From Atherix ibis (Eukaryota > Arthropoda > Insecta > Diptera > Athericidae), in assembly GCA_958298945.1 (NCBI GenBank), contig OY282610.1, positions 38,385,667-38,449,666 of the forward strand: DNA of 64,000 nucleotides, written 5' to 3'. Below, piece by piece: positions 50,824 through 60,502 of the stretch; the first letter of the stretch is position 1; every line of letters begins with the position of its first letter. The position numbers and the translations under genes were made by a program. Below the pieces are notes generated by a model. It saw only the letters and a list, made by a program, of their open reading frames with translations. It searched no databases and was not told the origin of the DNA.

Positions 50824-51881
50824 CGAGGGTCGTTCAATAAGTCCTTAGAAAGTTTAAGAAATTGCGCTCGTAGTGTCGGTAAAGATTTTTTTTTGTAAGT
50901 AGAATTATCGACAGGAAAGCTCTCAAAATTTCAGCTCGATCCATAGCGTAGGTCAATTTCTATCGTCGATTATAGTTAACGACATTTATTTGTGCATAAC
51001 AATGGAAAAAAGCGAGTTTAGGGCTGTCATCAAACATCTCCATTTGAAAGGCTTAAGCCCGAAAGAAATCAAAGCCGAGTTGGATGCAGTTCATGGCACA
51101 TCTGCATCTGTGTTTGCGATGGTTTACAATTGGGTGAATGAATTTAAACGTGGCCGTTCATCCACAAAAGATGAACATCGTTCAGGACGCCCAGTTGAGG
51201 TGTCTACTCCTGAAATCATCGACAAAATCCACGATCTGATTTTGAACGATCGGCGAATTAAAGTGCGCGAATTAGTTGAGGCCACGGGCATATCACAAGG
51301 TACAGTCGCTTCAATTTTGCATGAAAAATTGTCTGTGAAAAAAATTTCGGCAAGATGGGTGCCGCGTTTGCTCTCAGAGGAGAATAAGCGCAATTGTGTA
51401 GTGGACTCTGAGGCTATATTGGCACTCTTTCATCGCAATCCTGCCGAATTCCTTCGTCGATATGTCACAGTGGACGAAACCTGGATACACTACTACACTC
51501 CAGAAATGAAGAGACAGTCATCACAGTGGATTTTCAAGGGTGAACGGGCTCCGAAGAAGGCAAAAACTGTGCCATCGGCCGGCAAGGTGATGGCCACGGT
51601 TTTTTGGGATTCTCAGGGCATCATTTTTATCGACTACTTGGAAAAAGGAAAAACAATAACAGGAGCGTATTACGCGTCGTTATTGCAACGGTTGAGCGAG
51701 GAAATCAAAGAGAAACGCCCCCATCTGAAGAAGAAAAAAATCCTCTTGCATCAGGACAATACGCGTGTGCACACTATAAAAGTGTATAGAGCTATAAGAA
51801 GATTATGTTGAAAGATAAGAATTTTTTTTTTTAAAAACAGTTTTTTCCATAATTTTCTAAGGACTTATTGCACGACCCTCG
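50824..51881 (+). mobile_element. irritans-type mariner with internal deletion, 1058 bp
   Basis: Flanked by TA at 50822-50823 and 51882-51883. The 28-bp terminal inverted repeats (CGAGGGTCGTTCAATAAGTC, then CTTAGAAA) differ at one position. An intact-looking ATG ORF starts at 51,002. A complete mariner of this type is about 1.3 kb, so roughly 240 bp are missing. The missing piece lies near the 3' end of the ORF. Terminal repeats are preserved, so the copy could in principle be mobilised by a related transposase. Confidence 0.95.
51002..51811 (+). pseudogene. irritans-type mariner transposase lacking the third Asp
   Basis: The ATG at 51002 gives MEKSEFRAVIKHLHLKG, an N-terminal helix-turn-helix domain (VREL...ATGISQGTVASILHE), and the linker motif WVPRLLSEENKRN (the WVPxxL signature of mariner). 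The first catalytic Asp is in VTVDETWIHYYTPE and the second in LLHQDNTRVHT. The frame then ends abruptly after IKVYRAIRRLC (269 residues; the family has about 345). The canonical C-terminal end, EDYVER and a stop, is still present at 51,798-51,818 in another frame. So a deletion removed the segment with YSPDLAP and the third Asp and shifted the frame. The product cannot be catalytic but retains the DNA-binding region. Confidence 0.95.
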
Positions 51882-54188
51882 TAATTGGCATTCAATAATT
51901 TTTTGACTACCAGAAATAGTTTCAAATCCTAATTTGGTGTTACGAATATTATAAAATTTGAAATAATCAAAATAATATGTGTAAAAAGAATTTACTCTTT
52001 ATATAATAATAAAAAAGAAAAAAATCTAATTTGACATATCGAAAAAGTTTTAATACTCTTTCAGATAGTTATAAATAAATGATAAAAGTAAAAAATTCCA
52101 TTGTCCTTAAAAGTTTTAGTTATTTTGATGATTTATCAAAAAATATTTACATTTAAATTCCGAGGCTTAAATGGAAAATTAATCGATTGTAAAAAGGACT
52201 CTCATAATTTTGTACCAAAATAAATAAGAACATATCTTATTATCCTGATTCCTTTATTTTTTTTTTGATTATTTATATTTCTTTTTATTATTATTTAGTT
52301 ATAGTTTTGCTTCGTTTTTATATATTGTATTTTAGAATAAATTATACTAACTTAGATACGAGTATGACTAGCAATTTTTATGTAGTAGATACAAAAAACG
52401 AAATGGTCAATTACGCTCAGAAAAATATAATAGAAGAAAAGTGAATGTTCTGCTCTTTCCTTATAAAAGGACAACAGAAATTTATTCTACTAACCAATTT
52501 AAATCAGGATTTGCAACAATGAATAGAAAAGTAAATAAGGTGACCTTTTTTGTGTGTTCTCTTTCTTGTAGTTTTTCTATTTTATTTTTTTAATTTTTTT
52601 TTTATATCCACACAACATATGCGATGAACTTGCAAAAATTAAGTTTAGATTTATTATAGTTAAACAGGAGGTATTGAGTGCATCAGAAGGGATGGAAATC
52701 TTTGTTGTTGGTGTGAGTTAATTTTTTCCCTACTTTTTTTTCTTTGGAGAAAATACGTTAAAGCATAAATTGCCTAATTGCATATCCTATACGGGTAAAT
52801 ATACACGGTTCTATTTACTTTTATATTTGCATATAAGTGAAGAAAAATGGAGAAAGAGTAGGACATGTGCTTTTTTGCGAGTGTACAGGTGTGTTTTTGG
52901 TGTTAGTTGGTATTTCTTCTATTACTGTTTCTCCGAAAGAAAGCTCCTTTCCGTATGAGTATGTATCCAAACTGATGATGGCTCAATTTAATGATAGTCT
53001 GTTCGACTGATAAAGTGACCGACTGATGGATTAACCTGACCAATTGACAAATAAACAAACTAACAAACTGACTGAAATACAGAGAGGAGACATGCAAATA
53101 AACTAACAAATGATAGACATTGAACGGTTTTTGTCTATTTTTCGATTTGGTAGCTTTTATGATTAAAAATAATTACGGTGCACGATAAAATTAGTTCTAT
53201 CGATTTTTATTTGTTATTTTGCGCATGTGTGAAAAAAGCTGTCAGAACACATACAATATTGGGGGACTCACATGGATTCCAAGGGTTTTGATTCACATGT
53301 GCACTCTTTGTATGTGCGTTTCTTTGGCTGAGTGTTTGCGCATATATTTGAATATAATATAATATGTTACCCCATGGGATGAATTTTATGAATTCCATTG
53401 ACTAAAACTAGGCAGAGCATATCTCAGTTCCCCCGCCTTAATAGAATTTATAGTCCTTGTCTACTCATACTGATGACTGTTATATTCCTATCCTTATCCA
53501 CTATTCTACTCGTATTCGCCAATATACCATTTTACATGCGCTCATATTCACCCATACACCATATACCTTAGTGTGTTGGGATTGTAATACTGGCTATGGA
53601 CAATTGTATAGTTTTTGTGAATTCTGAAAACTTGTAGGTTCAGAAGTTCAGTTTAGTTTGTATACGAGTACAATTGGATCCAGTTTCCGAGCACAAAAAC
53701 ATTCACTATTTTACTCCTGCATCCTGTAGCTTTAGGTATATCTATACCGATTAGAGTAGAGTATATGCGCACGTGTACCGCTTCATTGATCATTGAAATA
53801 TTTCAAATGTGTCCTTGCATTATGCGAGCAGGAGAGCAGGGCTCAAGGAAATGGGGGTGAATAGTCGATAATTAAAAGAAAATTACTAAACAAGAATAGA
53901 AATAGTCCCAGACAAATTATAAGGGAAATTTTTACAAAAATAATCACCTTTTCCAATAGATAATGATGTCATTTTATTCCTATTTTTCTTTTCTTTTTTG
54001 TTGTTGTTGCTTATTATTATTGTTAAGGATGATAACAGGACAATATATTTATTTGTCTGATAAAGATAAAACTTAATCATAATTTCATTTTTGTTTTTTT
54101 TTTTTGCTTTGTAATTATAGCATTTCATTAATGTAGACGATGCTATGCCGTTTAATTAATATGAAGTGGTATGCAGTATGTTTGATGC

Positions 54189-54232
54189 TCAAGGTCCTTA
54201 GATTGTGCAACTGGAAATTTGAAGGACCTTGA
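54189..54232. repeat. 11-bp perfect stem, 22-nt loop
   Basis: TCAAGGTCCTT at 54189-54199 pairs exactly with AAGGACCTTGA at 54222-54232. It lies in less AT-rich DNA, so it is less likely to be chance than the AT-only hairpins. No function is evident. Confidence 0.7.
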
Positions 54233-55066
54233 ACACATGCATATATAAATGAACAGCAAAGAAAAAATATATATATATATTTATAATTTGCATATTCCCA
54301 TCTTTTGAGAGGAAAAAAAAAACCAATAAAAACTATATTTCAAAAAAGGACGACAGCTTTTCGTAATTAAAATTTAAATTCATCTTAATTTACATTTTAT
54401 GACAATGGAAAAAAAAGAACTATTTAAAAGATTTTTACATTTCTTCAAGGACTTTTGTGGGAATGTGTTTTTTTTAATTATTATTATTGTTCTTGTTGTT
54501 GTATTATTTTTAGTATAAATGTACTAAAGATTTATGCTGTATACGAAAATCAATTCGATGTAATTGAGGATTGAACGTTGACCTAAAATATTAAATCCGA
54601 TTAATCTTCTTACCTTAACATTCTGACGCGTTTCAATATAAAAGTACTTATGGCAATACAGATATAAACTTGTAGTTATCTATGCAGATGTATACGCTGT
54701 ATAAGTATATCTTATATACTCGTACTTAAGATCTAAAAACTTTCAATGTACATTCACTCAGTTGTTCATTTAATCCATTCATCTGCTTTTGATGGCAGTT
54801 TTGTAACGTAAGCTTTTAGAGGCTATCACTTAATCCAATGGTAGATTTATTTTCAACAAAAAAAAAACTAAAATAAATTCTTTTCCTTTTGACAATTTTA
54901 TTAGATTTTTAAAATTTAATTTATTACTTTAATACAGTGAAAATTTTATTCTAACTGCCTTAGAAATTTGTCAACTATTTTGGTTTTTTTTGTTTTTTTC
55001 TTTCTTGTCATTCTGCAAAGGCGATTGCGTAAGCAAATGATTATTTTATTTGATAATAAAAAAAAA

Positions 55067-55127
55067 TTTCTACAAATTAAAATCTTATAAAAGATCTTTT
55101 CTTTTATAAGATTTTAATTTGTAGAAA
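55067..55127. repeat. Perfect 27-bp hairpin
   Basis: TTTCTACAAATTAAAATCTT plus ATAAAAG at 55067-55093 is exactly complementary to 55101-55127, with a 7-nt loop (ATCTTTT). Confidence 0.92.
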
Positions 55128-55843
55128 TAATCGATAATTTTGCTTTTGTATTTAAAAAAAAAAAAACTCATCCGCCAGAGTCCTTTAGTTTCCGGTATCT
55201 ATAATTTTTTATAGCAAAATTTATAAATATTCAAATTAAATTTTAACAACTGCAATTAACATTTTTAATAAAAAACTAAAGTCCCTAAGTTCAAATTTCA
55301 TTAAAAAATAAGCTATTCTAAATTTCAAAAGGATTAATAATAATATTACTATGGTTAGAACAGGATGTGTATCATCTGTTGGAATAATTTACATTTATTG
55401 CTCATATGAGCAAGCACTTATATAGCTGGACTTTGTTTCGAGGGAAGTGTGAATGTAATGTGGACAGTTTTTTTTATTTATTGCAATGCTGTATATATTG
55501 AGAGTTTCATATAAGAATATACAGAGTTCCAACGGGAGGATATACGGAAAGGCTAGGGAGAGATATTACAACTAAGAGTCATTCATCAACATTGACGGTC
55601 AGCTTTTGTCTTTTCCATTTTTTATTTTTTTATTACTAAAAAAAAAAAAATATTTTCCCAATTTGTATACTTCCCTCCTCATTTCCAATTCTCTTCCCTT
55701 GGCGAAGATGATTTTTTTTCGAAATTATTTTATTTTTTTTAGCATAAATTTTTTCGTTTTTTTTGCATCCCTTTACTTTTTACTATTATTTCTTCTTTCT
55801 TCTTCTTTCCTTCCCATGGAAAAATTAATACCTTAAAGTGTAT

Positions 55844-56047
55844 CTAGTATTCTCTAAATGTTTTCGGTGTGACAATATTCAGGTCTTGATGGCTGAACTT
55901 CGAACCCCTCCGCAATCTCCGCAGGAAGCTAGAAACAAGCATGCCTAGCAGGGAAAGATGTTCTCTGAGTACGGTTGTCACTGGCCTTACTCTTGTGAAA
56001 ATTAATACCTTCCTCTTCCCATCCAACAGCCAAGGATTTACAGACAT
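55844..56047 (-). pseudogene. Probable non-LTR ORF2 C-terminal relic
   Basis: The minus-strand frame reads KRKVLIFTRVRPVTTVLREH then LSLLGMLVSSFLRRLRRGSK. It resembles the segment after RNase H in R1/I-type ORF2 (RxLTGVLTGHxxLGRHxxRLG). In the neighbouring frame CGDCGGVRSS could be the start of the CxxC zinc motif. The match is loose and depends on a frameshift. Confidence 0.45.
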
Positions 56048-56059
56048 AGATCCTTAAGA

Positions 56060-56510
56060 TGCCATATTTGCATAATTGTGGCTCTATTTCGCAAATGACT
56101 CGGGTAATATTGAAAGTCTTTCAGATTTCGAATAAGATTAATAAATTTTATCTTTCACATAATCCCATAAGATGGCGTTCAATCACATGATCTTGGTAGC
56201 CATTTAAATTAGAAATTTGACTGTTTCTTACAGAAGTCGTCGTCCTGTTAAAACCAGCAGTCGTCGTTATCCACGTTATCAAAAGTCGGCCATAAAAAAT
56301 TGGTTCTGACGTCTTTGTAGCATACTGCACTGATAGCAACTGTAGCATCTGTCCCATTTTTGAAAAAAATTAAGACCACTGATATCAACAACTGTCCTTG
56401 GATTTTCGGGACGCCCAAATCCGACATTCATCAACTACGACTAAGTGAAAATCAGCTTCATCCGAGAAGATAATTTTCTCTGAAAAACCAACTCTGACAG
56501 ATCGACCATT
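56060..56510 (-). pseudogene. DD41D-type transposase relic, group C
   Basis: The minus strand reads KIIFSDEADFHLVVVDECRI then WASRKSKDS, fitting KIIFSDEAHFHL...CRIWGSENP, with the first Asp intact but a deletion in the middle. TDATVAISAVCYKDVRTNFL follows (VTVNxxRYRxMLxxFL). Then VDNDDCWF, a stop, QDDDFCKKQ (second-Asp block WFQQD) and WLPRSCD (before the third Asp). Frames shift between blocks. The last part to about 56,100 has no family motif. It resembles the relic at 60.2-60.4 kb more than group B. Confidence 0.72.
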
Positions 56511-56580
56511 TCCGTAATGAATTTGAATTATTTTAATACAATTTTTGAGCAAAAAAAATTTATGATTTGGTAAATCCTAC

Positions 56581-56637
56581 AGAAGCCAAATCACATACTA
56601 ACAATCGCTTTGATTGTTAGTATGTGATTTGGCTTCT
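56581..56637. repeat. Perfect 26-bp hairpin
   Basis: AGAAGCCAAATCACATACTA plus ACAATC at 56581-56606 is exactly complementary to 56612-56637 around GCTTT. Its mixed base composition makes chance unlikely. It could be a foldback MITE or a recent inverted duplication. Confidence 0.95.
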
Positions 56638-56640
56638 ACA

Positions 56641-57209
56641 TAAAAATTTTAATTAAACCCTCGGAAATTAAATGTGCTATTTTGCGTCTTCGCAGTAGAA
56701 AAGCTCTTGGTAACGATCTAGCAATCATCCTGAAGCAAATTTTTGGAAGAATTTTAGTCCTCATTATATACTACGCAAAATCTCTTTTCCCTTATTTTGG
56801 AAGGAAGAACTATTAAAATAGTTCCTCAACTAAATAAACTCTTGAAAGTATTTTTTTTTAAGTAAAATTTTTCTATAGATATATATTCAGTAGTTACATA
56901 ATTTTAAGATACCCCCACATAAATTCGTACACACGCAATCAACTCAAGTAACGGTCATACACAATTGATAAAAAAGAACAATTCTTAGGACCTCAATTAC
57001 TCAATCGGCTTCTTCAAAGAAGCCACGCCGTGAACTGAGCAAGTGGAAAGCAGCAATTTACGGCTAAAATTATTGAACCTGTTCGGGATAACATAGAAAT
57101 TTTCAAATTTTTTAAATGGTTTGGTGGGGGGAGGGTGTATTTATGGTAGCCCTGTGTGAATGGATGGTTCTTGTGACCCAAAACCAGCGCTAAGTGCAAC
57201 GACCTTAAA
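56641..57209. other. No recognised gene
   Basis: The less AT-rich segment 57,010-57,200 has a minus-strand frame (57,014-57,250) with mixed composition (for example HKNHPFTQGYHKYTLPPPNH). I do not recognise it. Confidence 0.4.
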
Positions 57210-57270
57210 ACAAACATATACGCACCCCTTTGCAAATTTGCAGATTGCAAAGGGGTGCGTGTATATTTGT
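57210..57270. repeat. 26-bp near-perfect hairpin
   Basis: ACAAACATATACGCACCCCT plus TTGCAA at 57210-57235 pairs with 57245-57270 with two mismatches. The loop is ATTTGCAGA. GC-rich core CGCACCCC/GGGGTGCG. Confidence 0.9.
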
Positions 57271-57272
57271 TG

Positions 57273-57440
57273 TTGCCGCCATGTTTCGTAATTCACTGAT
57301 TCATCCAGCAGGGCCATGGGTCTTAGTAAGAGAAGAAATTAATCGGCCATGCTTTTTGTTCTTGCCGCCATGTTTCGTAATTCACTGATTCACCCAGACA
57401 CCCTTTGAGGCTTAGTAAGAGAAGAAATTAATCAGCCATA
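57273..57440 (+). repeat. 89-bp tandem duplication
   Basis: TTGCCGCCATGTTTCGTAAT starts at 57273 and again at 57362. Both are followed by TCACTGATTCA, then CTTAGTAAGAGAAGAAATTA and ATC(G/A)GCCAT. Copies differ mainly in a short middle segment (CAGCAGGGCCATGGGT against CAGACACCCTTTGAGG). It directly follows the 57.2-kb hairpin. Confidence 0.92.
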
Positions 57441-58183
57441 TTTATCACACCTTAGATGCCCAAACACAATTCCGCCACTGATCATATGGTATTTCCTTAC
57501 TCATTGCAATTGTGTTGAATCGGGTCAGATTCTTGAAAGATTTTATTTATCGCTACTAGTTCTCATTGAAATTGTGTTTTGGACCTCAAGGATCATAGCA
57601 TTATTTGTGTGGTGATCCAATTTTGTGTACGATCATGATTAGTTTCCAATCAAATTTGAACATATTCGGTTAGTTCTGTTTGAATAAATTTTAAGACCTT
57701 AAAATTATGAGGTTTTGATATTTTTTTTTACTTATAATAAAACAGCAGTTTAAGTTTTTATACGAAAATCTTATATGATTCCAATTATCTGTATTAATTT
57801 TATAATTGTATATGAATTTTGATTGTCGATCTTGGATTATGACAGTGCCACCAATGATATTTGTGTTCGGAGGGGATAGTGGCGAAGTTAAACATATAAA
57901 TCCAAAATTATAGACGATCTTTATTTATTACATTTAAATTAAGATACTTACAAATAATAAGATGGCAAAGATAGTGCATTAAAAAAATTCAATAAAATCA
58001 GTGATTTTAAAAAAAATTTAAATGGCCGATAATAAAAAAAATGCCTGATAAAATTTTACTGACACGCAACTATTTTGATTGGTTATGTATTTTTATTGTA
58101 GTATCATTGATTTGGAGGTATCAGGTGATTTTTTTACTGTTCATGTTTCTATGTTTTAGATATGATAGATCACGCCATGATAC
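57441..58183. other. No recognised gene
   Basis: Moderately AT-rich DNA without a readable domain. Confidence 0.45.
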
Positions 58184-58545
58184 GTGCTATCTGTTAAAAT
58201 TAAAAGTGGTCAGTTAGCGTTGCCGATTTTATCGTGGACAGACTTACACCCGAACAACGCTTATAAATTATTGAACTTTATTATCAAAATTCTTGCTCTG
58301 TTAAAAATGTATTTCGCGCACTTCGACAATTTTACATATGATGGTCATATTCGACCTATAACGATCAAGCAATTCAAACCATAGTAACAAAGTTTTGCAG
58401 CTATTTGACGCTATTTGCGTACAGAGAAAAATATTGCTGCTATAGAGTCCAGTGCTTGTGAAAACTGCGATTTTTCCATCCGTTACAGTTCACAGCAATT
58501 GGGAATGTGTTACTAGCCTTTTTCATACAGTTCTGGGAATACGGG
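58184..58545 (+). pseudogene. DD41D-type transposase, group B, N-terminal fragment
   Basis: GGACAGACTTACACCCGAAC near 58,230 fits MDRLTPEQR, with ATG changed to GTG. It continues through a YYQNSCSVKNVFRALRQFY-like stretch, a degenerate HNRP block, CGTACAGAGAAAAATATTGC (RTEKNIA) and RYSSQQLGMCY. The STRLRR segment is deleted. It ends near 58,545 before any catalytic motif. Confidence 0.75.
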
Positions 58546-58939
58546 ATTTTAAGCACATACTGGAGTAATTTCCCGAACATGAATTAATCTTAAAAATTGA
58601 CGTTGTTTGTTAAGATGTTCTAAACGAAAATTCAAACTTTTCTTTTTCTCATGTTTCTTTCTAGCTTCAATAGTTAAACGATACAAAAAAAAGAAGACAC
58701 AAAATGGGGGAGAATTTAATACTAACAAGGGTTGAAAATATAGAAAAATATTATAATCAACCTGAAGTTGAGTGGTAAAAATTATTGCCAGTATGTACAA
58801 GTAGTTGTCTCAATCTTGCGTTATGGATGGTCAAGTAAGCTCTCCCTTCTCGGCCTTCTGGATAACCTACAAGAATACAATTTCGTGAAAATTCAGTTAT
58901 AGACCACTTTTAACCATCTTAATAATATGGCTAAATCTG

Positions 58940-59200
58940 ACACAATAAAATCTGTCATTTTTGCTCCGAAAAGGATAAAATAACGAATCATCTACGCAGC
59001 GATTACAATGCTATTCCCCGCCGGAGACTTCGGCATCTTGATTTGGGATTTCCTGATCCCTACCAGATTTTCCGGCTACCAACCAATATTATATCGAGGT
59101 TCGCTTATAGCCTCAATATTATTATTATCAGAGCTACGGGCTATTTACCATAAGAGACCTTATTGGCCTGCTATACTATCTTTAGTATACACAGCAGATC
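58940..59200 (+). pseudogene. Non-LTR ORF2 C-terminal tail, second copy
   Basis: One frame reads CHFCSEKDKITNHLRSDYN then IPRRRLRHLDLGFPDPYQIF. The DNA aligns with the minus-strand tail at 47.3 kb: CTGACACAA, TTTTTGCTCCGAA, GAATCATCTAC or GGAGCATCTAC, GGCATCTTGATTTGG, TATTATCAGAG or TATTATCTGAG. The CxxC and His of the zinc motif are visible but the last Cys are lost. No RNase H precedes it. Confidence 0.75.
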
Positions 59201-59358
59201 GATGCCTACAGTGTATTCTGAAGATAAAATAAACTGTAGCGTATCGATACACTGTACTCGAAGAACTGAAATAAATACGATCAATTTTTTTTTAAATCGA
59301 GTTGCCTGAGATATGACCGGAACAGTTTACGTTAGAATGTGAGTTAGTTATTTTTTTC

Positions 59359-59506
59359 ATTTGTTGCTGCTGCGTTGGAATCTACTAAACTTTTGTTATT
59401 GAAATTGCTGAGCCTCTAGTTGCTTATACTAGTTGAGTATTGGTAACTATAAGCTCAGCATTTTCAACAACAAAAGTTTAGTCGACTCCAATACAGCAGC
59501 AAAAAT
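59359..59506. repeat. ~54-bp-arm inverted repeat
   Basis: 59359-59413 (TTGCTGCTG...GGAATCTACTAAACTTTTGT...TGCTGAGC) is inverted at 59453-59506 (GCTCAGCA...ACAAAAGTTTAGTCGACTCC...CAGCAGCAA), with several mismatches and a 39-nt centre. It lies between the non-LTR tail and the chimeric repeat. Confidence 0.88.
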
Positions 59507-59602
59507 CACAACTCCAATCACAGCATCAAAATTACTTGCAGCAGAATCATCTCTATTAATGTGCAGCATTCATTGGCTGAATTTCGATGAATAAATAAAC
59601 AT

Positions 59603-60237
59603 CCCTGCTACCATGTACTTTGTTTTGCCTTCGAGAGACCTTTATCAAAGTTGAGCCACAGTTGAATCTTGATAAAGGTCTTTCGTACAGCTCTGCTCTG
59701 TAAAGATTTAATGAGAATGGTAGCTGTCATATATACTCCAGAGTCATAAAATACTTTTTCCACCGCCAGAATAAAGAGACCTTACAAAAGTCCGCCTTCT
59801 TGCCGGAGACCATTGTGTATGTTAAATGGCTCTGAAAGTTATTCTGCTAATTTCAATCTTCCGCTCATACCAGTCATGGTCAGTTTAGTCAATTTTTCTG
59901 GGATTTCAAATATTATATTGTAATATATATTAAGGGTTTTAACCTTGCTATGCTATTCGTATCAAAAGTAGCTTTAAAGGTGAATTAAATAAGCATATTC
60001 CAACAGTTTATCCATCGACTACCGCAGAGAGACAGTCTGGTATGTTGGTGATTTCCCTGGAGTGAAGCCCGTTCGGTATTGACCAATAATTTTTTGGCCG
60101 ATTGGGGTTACCCTATCTAGTAAGATATTTGAATATATAAAGCGTAAATATAATATTTTATATAGTCTGACAAATAAAGTCCAATGGCGACAAATCGAAC
60201 AATTCTGCTTCCAATCCTCATGGCATCTCCAAATTTC
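59603..60237 (-). pseudogene. Chimeric repeat, copy B: RT part
   Basis: Inverted copy of 48,280-48,890. On the minus strand SNILLDRVTPIGQKIIGQYR then TGFTPGKSPTYQTVSLR is a non-LTR RT block, followed by degenerate KLLEYAYL and EIPEKL pieces and the shared end CTGCTACCATGTACTT at 59,607. It continues without a gap into the DD41D remnant at 60,170-60,440. It carries a short self-complementary motif (AGACCTTTATCAA/TTGATAAAGGTCT) near 59,635-59,685. Confidence 0.82.
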
Positions 60238-60440
60238 GAAATGAACTGTTCTTGGAATTTGGAATTTCTTACGCAGCGGAGCCAAAAGTTCCCGAATTGT
60301 GTAGCATATGGCGCCATCTTATTACAACGATATATCTTCTGGACGACCACTAACAAATTCAGGATAATAATCGTCAGCTATCATACGGCTATTCACCCTT
60401 GGACCCAAATGCACAACCATCAACTTTTTAGTTTTCATAT
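60170..60440 (-). pseudogene. DD41D-type transposase remnant fused to RT
   Basis: Minus-strand pieces: VNSRMIADDYYPEFV (VTVNxxRYRxML), EDISL, two adjacent stops, then DGAICYTIRELLAPLRKKF. The stops replace the two Gln of FQQDGA, each explained by C to T. ISKFGDA follows (ISRFGDV). Finally AGAATTGTTCGATTTGTCGC carries the LFDLSPLDF third-Asp block one base out of frame. The sequence then becomes the RT relic. The first half of the transposase is missing. Confidence 0.75.
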
Positions 60441-60502
60441 TATTTGATTCAAGTTTTCTTTCTGAACACTTCATAATCCAGCAATGTCATAGAGTTAACT
60501 TA

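Larger units (their letters stand above)
51884..55843. other. 4-kb gene-free region, partly less AT-rich
   Basis: 52,600-53,900 is the least AT-rich non-transposon stretch, with mixed-sequence ORFs (52,770-52,958 plus; 52,903-53,109 and 53,207-53,398 minus) but no recognised domain, so it may be unique host intron or intergenic DNA. 53,030-53,075 has ACAAACTAACAAACTGACTG-type short repeats. Hairpins lie at 54,189-54,232 and 55,067-55,127. Confidence 0.5.
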
